NCBI GenBank assembly: GCA_014238625.1
Contig: JABAAS010000019.1
Span: forward strand, 1-13,716
Direction of reading: 5' to 3'
DNA from: Alphaproteobacteria bacterium
GTDB lineage: Bacteria; Pseudomonadota; Alphaproteobacteria; JABAAW01
DNA length: 13,716 bases
The notes below the pieces were generated by a model. That model saw nothing but the letters and a program-made list of their open reading frames with translations, searched no databases and had not been told where the DNA came from. Positions 1 to 5,911 of the stretch are shown in pieces (the first letter of the stretch is position 1; the number at the start of each line of letters is the position of its first letter). The translations under genes and the position numbers were made by a program.

Positions 1-458
1 CGTTGCGGTTTGCCAAAAGGCTTGGAAGAGTCTTGAAAAGCGTAAGTACTATCGCCCAAGGAAACAAGCGCTAAGTCAACCTCTAGCTCTGCCGATAATA
101 TCAAATTTGAGCTCTCGTCTGCATCCTCGTCGCTTTTTAAATTTTCGTCCCCGCTAGCGATAGATACTTTTTGCGCTAGTCGCAAACGCGCACCGCTACA
201 AGACAAGCAAGAGGTCTCAACGGTCAGATTATCGTCAAGGCGTGCCGCTCGCAAATAACGGCAAGTGCAACTAACAACCACAAAAACAACGCCTCTGCTA
301 TTCGCTAAAGTCGAAGGTTGCATGCCAGCCGCGCGTAAAATCTCACTGCGAGCCCGCTCGGCAAACTTCAAGTAGTTCGCGTAATAGACAACTCCGCCAG
401 AGTCCGTGTCCTCGTAATAAACGCGGAAGCTATGTCGCCACTTCTTGCTAGTCGTCAT
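1..458 (-). CDS. ybgC: YbgC-type acyl-CoA thioesterase, C-terminus cut by the window edge
   Basis: This is a hotdog-fold thioesterase of the Tol-Pal-associated YbgC family, which hydrolyses acyl-CoA in the cytoplasm and usually precedes tolQ. The reading frame stays open for 152 residues from the ATG at 456-458 to the left edge. The family signature is clear: RVYYEDTDSGGVVYYANYL at residues 12-30, holding the expected catalytic Asp19, followed by KFAERARSE. The start overlaps the last 11 bases of ruvB, which implies translational coupling. An acidic, serine-rich stretch at residues 103-117 (DENLKSDEDADESS) looks inserted into a strand-loop region that is shorter in relatives I remember. The family is normally about 130-150 residues, so only a few residues should be missing. 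tolQ-tolR would be expected beyond the left edge. Identification is secure; the in vivo substrate is not known from sequence. Confidence 0.9.
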   Translation of the reverse strand, partial: MTTSKKWRHSFRVYYEDTDSGGVVYYANYLKFAERARSEILRAAGMQPSTLANSRGVVFVVVSCTCRYLRAARLDDNLTVETSCLSCSGARLRLAQKVSIASGDENLKSDEDADESSNLILSAELEVDLALVSLGDSTYAFQDSSKPFGKPQ

Positions 459-1707
459 ATACTCTTTTCGCCGATTTCTCGTCCGTATCGAAAATGTCGT
501 CTTGTAAATGAGGGGTTGTGCTCTTGCTACCATGCTTGCTTGCATATTTCTGCAAGCCCATAGGACTCAATTGGCGACCGCGCGCACTCTTTTCAAGCCA
601 ACCCTGTTGCAGTAAAAAAGGCTCGACAACCTCCTCTAAAACATCGCGCTCCTGCGAAAGCGCCGCCGCTAGCGTGTCCAAGCCCGTAGGTCCTCCCTGA
701 AAACGATCGCCTAAAAGGCTGAGGTAACGACGATCAAGGCTATCTAAACCATTGTCGTCTACTCCTAGTTGCTCTAACGCATCGCGCGCGCAAGTTACAT
801 CTATTAACTTTCTATGCGAAACAGTCGCAAAATCTACAATGCGCCTCAATAATCGCAAAGCAATGCGAGGCGTAGCCCTGCTGCGCTCGGCTATCGATAG
901 CGCGCCCTCCGAAGATAGCTCTAAACCAGAAAAACTGCTGGCAAAACTATTGCGCCTCGAGGCGCGTAGAAGTATCTCCCCAAGCTCAGCCGCTGTGTAA
1001 AAGGTGAACTCTAGTGGAATGCCAAAACGCTCGCGTAAAGGACGCGAAATTAAGCCAGGGCGCGTGGTAGCTCCTATCAGCGTGAAAGGTTTCAAAGATA
1101 AACGAACAGAGCGCGCACTCGCGCCAATACCTATCATAATGTCAAGCTTGCCGTCCTCCATCGCGCTATATAATATCTCCTCAACCGCGCTCGGGAGGCG
1201 GTGAATCTCATCGATAAAAAAAACCTCGCCATCCTCGCAATCCGTAAGCAACGCCGCAAGCTCCCCAGCCTTCGTGATAATAGGACCAGAGCTCGCGCGG
1301 AAAGGCGCGTTCATCTCGTGCGCGATAACTCGAGCTAATGTCGTCTTGCCTAAACCAGGCGGACCGCATAGCAGAAGGTGGTCTAAACAGCTCGAACGAA
1401 TCTTCGCAGACTCTAAAAATACCGATAAGTTGTTGCGCAGTGAAGTTTGTCCTATGAATTCAGACAAGCTATGCGGGCGCTCTGCCGATTGATTGGATGA
1501 TTGGCGAGCAGGAGGGGGAGGGGTGCTGCTGGAGGCGGTGATTGGTGAAGTTTTAGATAAAATTTTGGATGAAATTTTGGATGAAGTTTTGCTCGAATCC
1601 TTGTTCGAATCTCTGTCCGAATCCTTGTTCGGATTTTTGGGCGAAACCAGTCTATCGCTAGAGTTTTTTCTAATCACTTTAGTAGCTGTTTTCATAGCCG
1701 TTTTCAT
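448..1707 (-). CDS. ruvB: Holliday junction branch-migration ATPase RuvB with a repetitive N-terminal extension
   Basis: RuvB is the AAA+ motor that, with RuvA, drives branch migration of Holliday junctions. The 419-residue product carries Walker A GPPGLGKTT (115-123), Walker B FFIDEIHR (163-170), sensor motif GATTRPG (212-218), an arginine-finger region RPLRERFG (222-229), and a C-terminal winged helix ending near EKSARGR. RuvB is usually about 330-350 residues. Here the conserved start (ERPHSLSEFIGQ) begins only near residue 76, after a Lys/Ser/Asp-rich tail containing eight tetrapeptide repeats (23-54) and a PPPP run, probably disordered. The ATG at 1705-1707 has an AGAGG about 8 bases upstream. 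ATG at 1693-1695 is an alternative that would keep the extension. The gene lies 35 bases after ruvA and overlaps ybgC. Confidence 0.97.
   Translation of the reverse strand: MKTAMKTATKVIRKNSSDRLVSPKNPNKDSDRDSNKDSSKTSSKISSKILSKTSPITASSSTPPPPARQSSNQSAERPHSLSEFIGQTSLRNNLSVFLESAKIRSSCLDHLLLCGPPGLGKTTLARVIAHEMNAPFRASSGPIITKAGELAALLTDCEDGEVFFIDEIHRLPSAVEEILYSAMEDGKLDIMIGIGASARSVRLSLKPFTLIGATTRPGLISRPLRERFGIPLEFTFYTAAELGEILLRASRRNSFASSFSGLELSSEGALSIAERSRATPRIALRLLRRIVDFATVSHRKLIDVTCARDALEQLGVDDNGLDSLDRRYLSLLGDRFQGGPTGLDTLAAALSQERDVLEEVVEPFLLQQGWLEKSARGRQLSPMGLQKYASKHGSKSTTPHLQDDIFDTDEKSAKRVYDD
1551..1646 (-). repeat. Eight imperfect 12-bp tandem units in the ruvB 5' coding region
   Basis: On the plus strand, consecutive 12-base blocks follow TTTTGGATGAAA or CCTTGTTCGAAT patterns: 1551-1562, 1563-1574, 1575-1586, 1587-1598, 1599-1610, 1611-1622, 1623-1634 and 1635-1646. 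Because 12 is a multiple of three, the frame is kept and each unit encodes a tetrapeptide of the form [SN]K[DTI]S. The blocks have diverged, so the array is not a recent expansion of a single unit. Confidence 0.85.
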
Positions 1708-1742
1708 CGTGTCTGCCTCTAGTCATCGCTGACTCTGGAAAA

Positions 1743-2387
1743 CTATGTAATTGGTGGACGCAGAATCTTTAGAGCTTGGCGTAATGCCGAATCTAAGCTA
1801 TCAGGGCGCTCGGCACGCCGCAAGTTACTCAAAACACGACTTATCTCCGCACGCTCAAAGCTAAGTTGCTCTAACGCATCCGTCAAATCATTCCATAGCG
1901 GATCGCCATGAGGTAGAACTCCGTCCGCATCCTCCGTCTGTGAAGTAACTCCTCCCATACTAGCGATTATCAAGGGTGTGTTCATCTTGCCCTCAAGTTC
2001 TACTATTAGCCTCTGCGCCGTGCGCCCCCCTAGTCCAGAGACCTCTTGTAGCGATTCCTTGTCGCTAGACAAAATCGCGCGCGCCAAGCTCGCGCTATCA
2101 AAGTGCGATAAAATAGTGAGCGCAAGTTTGCCCCCTACTCCCTGAACGCCTACTAGTAGCTCAAAGCAGTTGCGTTCAACGCGTTCAAAAAATCCATAGA
2201 GAAATAACTCGCCATCGCGCGTCTGGCTCGATACGAAAAGCCGCAGTCGCTCGTCAATCTTCAGGCGCGAGCTGCTGCGCCGTGAGCAGAGCAGCCGATA
2301 GCCTACCGAATTGCATAGCAAAACAACTGCGAATGGTGGACCTTCAAGCGAAACCTCTTCCACTATTCCTTCGAGTAAAGCTATCAT
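1743..2387 (-). CDS. ruvA: Holliday junction DNA-binding protein RuvA
   Basis: RuvA binds the four-way junction as a tetramer and loads the RuvB rings. The 214-residue product has the three expected parts: an N-terminal OB-fold (residues 1-65, ending in LFLYGFF), a middle domain with two helix-hairpin-helix motifs, VQGVGGKLALTILS (81-94) and VSGLGGRTAQRLI (116-128), and a C-terminal RuvB-binding domain (about 160-214). The acidic-pin region reads TRDGELFLYGF, where E. coli has two adjacent acids, so one acidic position appears shifted. The ATG at 2385-2387 has no good Shine-Dalgarno. The gene stands 102 bases downstream of ruvC and 35 upstream of ruvB, in the usual order. Confidence 0.95.
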   Translation of the reverse strand: MIALLEGIVEEVSLEGPPFAVVLLCNSVGYRLLCSRRSSSRLKIDERLRLFVSSQTRDGELFLYGFFERVERNCFELLVGVQGVGGKLALTILSHFDSASLARAILSSDKESLQEVSGLGGRTAQRLIVELEGKMNTPLIIASMGGVTSQTEDADGVLPHGDPLWNDLTDALEQLSFERAEISRVLSNLRRAERPDSLDSALRQALKILRPPIT

Positions 2388-2487
2388 CGTCTAATCGTTC
2401 CAGTCAGTAAATGCTTGCTCTAGCGTATGTTTATAATTTATTGGTTGCATGGGTTTAACTCTCAACTCGCGTTATTTCAAGCTATTG

Positions 2488-2526
2488 CTCTAAGCTGTTT
2501 CTCTAAGTCTTTGTTCTAAGTCTTTA
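2488..2526 (-). repeat. Three 13-bp tandem units across the ruvC stop codon
   Basis: The plus-strand blocks are CTCTAAGCTGTTT (2488-2500), CTCTAAGTCTTTG (2501-2513) and TTCTAAGTCTTTA (2514-2526). On the coding strand each unit contains TTAGA, and hence a TAG. A 13-base period shifts the frame by one base per unit, so the TAG is read as TTA-G, then CTT-AG, and finally as an in-frame stop in the third unit. Confidence 0.85.
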
Positions 2527-3032
2527 CTTTTGAGGCTAAAGGCGTGGCATAGCGCAACCGCTAGCGCATCGCTCGCGTGTTCGTCTAAAGTTTGCTCATC
2601 TAAGGTATTATTTTTCGCGCCTGCAAGCGGGCTATCGGGTAGCAAACGCCTTAGCATGTCTCTTATCTGCTGTTTGTCCGCACTGCCAGAAGCACTAACA
2701 ACCTGTTTGATCGTGCGCGGTGCGTATTCCGCATAAGGACGCTCCCCTACCGTCAATAGCGCAACCGCGCGCGCTTGACCTAGTGTGAGCGTAGTCTTCG
2801 GGTTCTTGCCCAAAAAAACCTCCTCTATCGCAAGGTGGTCCGGCTCGTGGTGTGCCACTACCTCTTGGAGAGAGTGCAGAAGTAGCGACAAACGTTGTGC
2901 CAATGGCTGCGTGCGGCTAACTCTAATCGTGCCGCAGGCGATAAAAGCAAGGCTGTTGCCAGTTCGCTCTATTGCTCCCCAACCAGTAGCAACTAGTCCG
3001 GGGTCGATGCCGAGTATCCTTAATGTAGACAC
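2490..3032 (-). CDS. ruvC: Holliday junction resolvase RuvC with a duplicated segment at the active-site histidine
   Basis: RuvC is the dimeric endonuclease that cuts junctions moved by RuvAB. The RNase H-like active site is present: Asp10 in GIDPG, Glu70 in AIEEVF, and His152/Asp155 in HASDALAVAL. The third ligand is His rather than the Asp of E. coli. I recall the same choice in the Thermus enzyme, so this need not mean loss of activity. Just before it, TLDEQ (143-147) and TLDEH (148-152) are a tandem duplication. The start codon is GTG at 3030-3032; no in-frame ATG precedes the GIDPG motif. The last ten residues are encoded by three 13-bp repeats that end at the stop. Length 180, against 173 in E. 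coli. It lies 14 bases after yebC. Confidence 0.95.
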   Translation of the reverse strand: MSTLRILGIDPGLVATGWGAIERTGNSLAFIACGTIRVSRTQPLAQRLSLLLHSLQEVVAHHEPDHLAIEEVFLGKNPKTTLTLGQARAVALLTVGERPYAEYAPRTIKQVVSASGSADKQQIRDMLRRLLPDSPLAGAKNNTLDEQTLDEHASDALAVALCHAFSLKSKDLEQRLRETA

Positions 3033-3046
3033 GACTATCTCGATTA

Positions 3047-3796
3047 TTAAGACGATAGACGCGCGAGAAGTTCATCGCTTATCTCAAAGTTCGCATAAAC
3101 TCGCTGTACGTCTTCGTTGTCCTCTATCGCTTCCAGCATCTTGAGCAAAGTCTCTGCCGATTTCTCGCCTACCTCGGCTGTCGTTTGCGCTTGCCAAGTA
3201 AGGCGCGAGGTCAAGGCTTCGCCAAAGCGCGAATGTAGGCGCAAAGTGAGTTCGTTGAGTAAGTCCGAGTCGCAAAATACACTATGTCCCGTCTCGTCCG
3301 ATACTATGTTGTCCGCGCCAAACTCTAGCGCCGCCTCAAACATCGTCTCTTCGCTCGCTACATCGGGCGGATAGCGAACCTCGCCGCAATGCTTAAACAA
3401 AAAAAGTACCGCTCCTTGCTCGCTAAGCGTGCCGCCGAATTTTGAAAATAATGCGCGTAACTGCGAACTCGTGCGGTTACGATTGTCCGTAAGAGCTTCT
3501 ACGATAACAGCAACTCCCCCCGTTCCGTAGCCCTCGTAGCGAATCTCCTCGTAGTTGCTAGAACCATCCTCGCCCGAAGCCTTTGCTATCGTGCGTGTGA
3601 TATTGTCGTTCGGCATATTCTCGCTACGCGCCGCCAAAATAGCCGTGCGCAAGCGAGGGTTGCTCGATACATCGCTACCGCCAAGTTTAACCGCAACCGC
3701 TATCTCGCGTGAAAACTTCGCAAAAACTCGCGCGCGCTTCTTATCCTGCGCGCCTTTGCGAAACATTATGTTTTTAAACTTGGAATGACCCGCCAT
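3047..3796 (-). CDS. yebC: YebC/PmpR family protein
   Basis: The 249-residue product has the canonical start MAGHSKFKNIMFRKGAQDKKR and the family hallmarks PNDNITRTIAKASGE (62-76), EGYGTGGVAVIVEALTDNRNRT (88-109) and LFSKFGGTLSEQGAVLF. YebC proteins were long annotated as transcriptional regulators. More recent work describes a translation factor that relieves ribosome stalling at proline-rich stretches; the sequence does not decide between these roles. The length matches the family (about 240-250). The ATG at 3794-3796 is fixed by the conserved N-terminus. In many proteobacteria yebC directly precedes ruvC, as it does here with 14 bases between them, so it is probably cotranscribed with ruvCAB and ybgC. 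Confidence 0.96.
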   Translation of the reverse strand: MAGHSKFKNIMFRKGAQDKKRARVFAKFSREIAVAVKLGGSDVSSNPRLRTAILAARSENMPNDNITRTIAKASGEDGSSNYEEIRYEGYGTGGVAVIVEALTDNRNRTSSQLRALFSKFGGTLSEQGAVLFLFKHCGEVRYPPDVASEETMFEAALEFGADNIVSDETGHSVFCDSDLLNELTLRLHSRFGEALTSRLTWQAQTTAEVGEKSAETLLKMLEAIEDNEDVQRVYANFEISDELLARLSS

Positions 3797-3821
3797 CGTT
3801 ATTTCCGCCAGATGGTAATGA

Positions 3822-3849
3822 CTAAGTGATAGTAGCTAAGTGATAATAA
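3822..3849. repeat. Two 14-bp tandem units between ppa and yebC
   Basis: CTAAGTGATAGTAG (3822-3835) is followed by CTAAGTGATAATAA (3836-3849), differing at two bases. A third, more degenerate block, CTCAATGAATCGAC, follows at 3850-3863. The repeats fill much of the 91-base gap upstream of yebC, where a promoter for yebC-ruvCAB might lie. No convincing -35/-10 pair was seen. Confidence 0.7.
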
Positions 3850-3887
3850 CTCAATGAATCGACAATAAGTGCCGATGCTCAATGCTA

Positions 3888-4412
3888 CTACTTCGCGCGT
3901 GCTAAAGCCTCATTAATTAGTTTATGCGCGCTGGAGACGCCCTCCCATCCCCCGACCTTAACCCATTTGCCCTTCTCTAAATCCTTGTAGCTTTCAAAAA
4001 AATGCACTATCTGCTCTAGCGTGCCGCTTGCCAGCTGCTCGTAGCTCTTGCAGTCGCGGTAGTAGCCGCCTAGCTTGTCGTGCGGAACGCAGAGAATCTT
4101 CTCGTCCTCGCCGCTCTCGTCCTCCATGCGCAATACTCCTACCGGGCGCGAGCGCAAAACACAGCCACTGATAACCGAAAGCTGTCCTAAAACTAACGCA
4201 TCGCAAGGATCTCCATCGCCAGATAGCGTGTGCGGTATAAAACCATAGTTCGCAGGGTAATACATCGCCGTCGATAAAAAACGATCAACATATAAAGCTC
4301 CAGATTCCTTATCCATCTCATACTTAACCGCTGATGATTGCATCGGAACCTCGATGACAACGTTAATGTCCTCAGGTGGGGTTTGACCCGCGCTAATCTT
4401 CGATAAATCCAT
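3888..4412 (-). CDS. ppa: Family I inorganic pyrophosphatase
   Basis: This soluble cytoplasmic enzyme hydrolyses pyrophosphate to phosphate, which drives biosynthetic reactions forward. The 174-residue product aligns end to end with E. coli Ppa as I remember it: PPEDINVVIEVP, KYEMDKESGALYVDRFLSTAM, the metal-binding signature DGDPCDALV (66-74), RPVGVL, EDEKILCVP and YKDLEKGKWVKV near the C-terminus. The metal-binding aspartates of the signature are intact. The start is placed at the ATG at 4410-4412 because MDLSKISAG matches the family start; a TTG two codons upstream is unlikely. It follows the 4453-4905 gene by 40 bases and precedes yebC by 91. Confidence 0.96.
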   Translation of the reverse strand: MDLSKISAGQTPPEDINVVIEVPMQSSAVKYEMDKESGALYVDRFLSTAMYYPANYGFIPHTLSGDGDPCDALVLGQLSVISGCVLRSRPVGVLRMEDESGEDEKILCVPHDKLGGYYRDCKSYEQLASGTLEQIVHFFESYKDLEKGKWVKVGGWEGVSSAHKLINEALARAK

Positions 4413-4452
4413 CGCCAATTATATCCAATAAAGTTTGTTTGTGCTCGCGCGG

Positions 4453-4905
4453 TTATCGTCCTTTGCGCAATAGCTCTCGCAAAGAAGAAAATAATGCAGG
4501 AGTAAACGCAGGAGTAAATGCAAGAGTAAACATAAGAGTAAATGCAAACACAAACGCATCGTAAAGCAAAAATAACGCTCCTCCCCCCTCTAGCAATGAG
4601 GCTATGGCGAGTAGCGCGCCGAAAAATATCGAGGCAAAAAAGGCAACAAAAGGTGCAGAGGTAAATCTGTTACTCCGCTCTCGGTTGGTGGAATTATTGC
4701 GCAAAAACCACGCTAAACTCGCACCACTACAAGCAAAAAAGAACAGCTCGGCAAAACTATGCAGTAGCTCAAAGGCAGGCGATACCTCAATGCCGAAAAC
4801 ATGGTGCGCTTCGGCTATGGGTGCTAGCAAAAAGCTCGCAAATATAGCAAAAAACACAACAGATAGAACAAAAATCGCAAAGGTGGAGCGCGGGGGGTGA
4901 TTCAT
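4453..4905 (-). CDS. Small multi-pass membrane protein, unrecognised
   Basis: I do not recognise this 150-residue protein. It is dominated by hydrophobic segments at roughly 9-33 (ending in ALLAPIAEA-like sequence that could also be a signal peptide), 46-68, 84-104 and 108-132. A short HHVFGIEVSPAFELLHS stretch lies between the first two and is the most distinctive part. The fourth segment is built of imperfect 12-bp repeats (FTLM, FTLA, FTPA, FTPA), and the C-terminus is basic (LRELLRKGR). The ATG at 4903-4905 is preferred over the one at 4915-4917 because GAGG sits 6 bases before it. It is the first gene of the leftward cluster, 40 bases ahead of ppa, and divergent from mce. Reading-frame quality and the ribosome site support a real gene; function is unknown. 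Confidence 0.6.
   Translation of the reverse strand: MNHPPRSTFAIFVLSVVFFAIFASFLLAPIAEAHHVFGIEVSPAFELLHSFAELFFFACSGASLAWFLRNNSTNRERSNRFTSAPFVAFFASIFFGALLAIASLLEGGGALFLLYDAFVFAFTLMFTLAFTPAFTPALFSSLRELLRKGR
4501..4548 (-). repeat. Four imperfect 12-bp tandem units in the 4453-4905 gene
   Basis: AGTAAACGCAGG (4501-4512), AGTAAATGCAAG (4513-4524), AGTAAACATAAG (4525-4536) and AGTAAATGCAAA (4537-4548) follow one another without gaps. On the coding strand they encode the repeated Phe-Thr tetrapeptides of the last hydrophobic segment, so the period preserves both the frame and the hydrophobicity. Confidence 0.85.
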
Positions 4906-5121
4906 CTTTAGCCTCATTTGGTCGTAAAAAATCTATATTGTAAAGTCTATGCAGAAGAGAAAAATCCATGCAGAAACAGCTAGCAAAAGTCCGTGCAACA
5001 AAGCAAATACTCGTAATCAAACTTTGCGCTTAACTTCTCATCTCCGCGCGTATAGCATGGATTTTTACAACTCGCAATGCTCTAGCCAGAAAGACAAAAT
5101 TAAAATAATTTGGAGGCGAAA
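4906..5121. other. Divergent intergenic region between the 4453-4905 gene and mce
   Basis: These 216 bases separate two divergent genes and should hold promoters for both. The only firm signal is the GGAGG at 5112-5116, five bases before the mce ATG. Around 4937-5002 there are three loose AARTCYRTGCARMA-type copies that look like a decayed duplication. No clear -35/-10 pair, operator or RNA gene was seen. Confidence 0.5.
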
Positions 5122-5622
5122 ATGAATAAATCTTCGCCAGATAACTCTTCCGAAAACTCTGCTGAAAACTCTGCCGAAAACTCTTCAGGTTGCCATAACT
5201 TTAGGTTGGGGCATGTCGCAATAGCCGTCCCCGCAATGAAACAAGCCATCGAGCGATGGCAAAGCGTCCTGAATCTAGCTCCCTCAAAGCAACAAAACCT
5301 GCCTGAGCACGGCGTGCGAGTGGCTTTCTTCGATCTGGAAAATACTCGAATCGAGCTATTGGAGCCCTTAGGGGAAAACTCGCCGCTCCTATCCTTCCTC
5401 GCAAAAAATCCGCTCGGCGCAATACACCATATCTGCATCGAGGCGCAAAATCTCGACACTCTACACTCGCGACTAGTAGAGCAAAAAGTCCAGCTCGCAA
5501 GCAAAAATAAAGCAATAGGAGCGCACGGAAATCCAGTCTTCTTCCTACATCCAAAAGCCCTAGACGGAACAATGGTCGAGTTCGAAGGTGTCGAGAAAAA
5601 AGTAGAAAAAATCGATGGCTAA
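5122..5622 (+). CDS. mce: Methylmalonyl-CoA epimerase
   Basis: This VOC-fold metalloenzyme interconverts (R)- and (S)-methylmalonyl-CoA between propionyl-CoA carboxylase and methylmalonyl-CoA mutase. Likely metal ligands are His31 (GHVAIAV), Glu78 (IELLEP), His103 (IHHICIE) and Glu153 (GTMVEFE). The stretches LPEHGVRVAFF, LGENSPL, IGAHGNPVFFLHPK and LDGTMVEFE are typical of alphaproteobacterial members. The start is the ATG at 5122, preceded by GGAGG at a five-base spacing. The first 24 residues are not part of the fold: they contain a Ser/Glu/Asn tetrapeptide repeat (SENS, AENS, AENS). The 3' end overlaps the DUF1467 gene by 8 bases. The mutase and carboxylase genes are not in this window. 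Confidence 0.93.
   Translation: MNKSSPDNSSENSAENSAENSSGCHNFRLGHVAIAVPAMKQAIERWQSVLNLAPSKQQNLPEHGVRVAFFDLENTRIELLEPLGENSPLLSFLAKNPLGAIHHICIEAQNLDTLHSRLVEQKVQLASKNKAIGAHGNPVFFLHPKALDGTMVEFEGVEKKVEKIDG
5137..5184 (+). repeat. 12-bp tandem units at the 5' end of mce
   Basis: TCCGAAAACTCT (5149-5160), GCTGAAAACTCT (5161-5172) and GCCGAAAACTCT (5173-5184) are near-identical. A weaker copy, CCAGATAACTCT, precedes them at 5137-5148. They encode (S/A)ENS repeats just after the start codon and before the conserved domain. Confidence 0.88.
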
Positions 5623-5905
5623 AATAATCTTCGAGTGGGTCTTCGGATACGCCATGATATGGTGGCTCGTATGGTTTGTAGCCTTGCCATTCGGTGTCGA
5701 AGATGAAGCCGAAGGACAAGGAAAAATAGATGACAAAAAAGGCAGAAATATAGGTAAAAATAGCGTCAAAAATGTAGCCCTGAAAAATTTAGCCTTGTCT
5801 TCAGCCGCGCCAAAAAAAATCTTCCTCTACCGAAAGTTCGTAATCGTATCCATCTCAGCCACAATCATTGCAACCCTCCTGCAGCTCGCAATATATAAGC
5901 TATAA
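5615..5905 (+). CDS. DUF1467 family membrane protein
   Basis: DUF1467 proteins are short, two-helix membrane proteins of unknown function that commonly sit directly after mce in alphaproteobacteria. This 96-residue product fits: a first helix at about 7-27 containing the hallmark IWWLVWFVALPFGV, a cytosolic or periplasmic linker, and a second helix at about 74-94 after RKFVIVS. The linker (30-70) is longer and richer in Lys, Asn and Gly than I expect for the family, which usually has a short proline/glycine linker. The ATG at 5615 overlaps the mce stop by 8 bases, which indicates translational coupling. The next gene begins 6 bases after the stop. The family call rests on context plus the WW-LPFGV motif. 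Confidence 0.85.
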   Translation: MAKIIFEWVFGYAMIWWLVWFVALPFGVEDEAEGQGKIDDKKGRNIGKNSVKNVALKNLALSSAAPKKIFLYRKFVIVSISATIIATLLQLAIYKL

Positions 5906-5911
5906 AAAACT

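Noticed and set aside
2560..2580. RuvC seemed to lack the third catalytic aspartate.
   Set aside because: The position is His in HASDAL; a His at this place is known in other active RuvC proteins, so the active site is not judged defective.
5201..5719. Minus-strand frame of 172 codons opposite mce and the DUF1467 gene.
   Set aside because: Both plus-strand genes have family motifs and coupled starts; the opposite frame has none and is arginine/leucine-rich as expected for a shadow.
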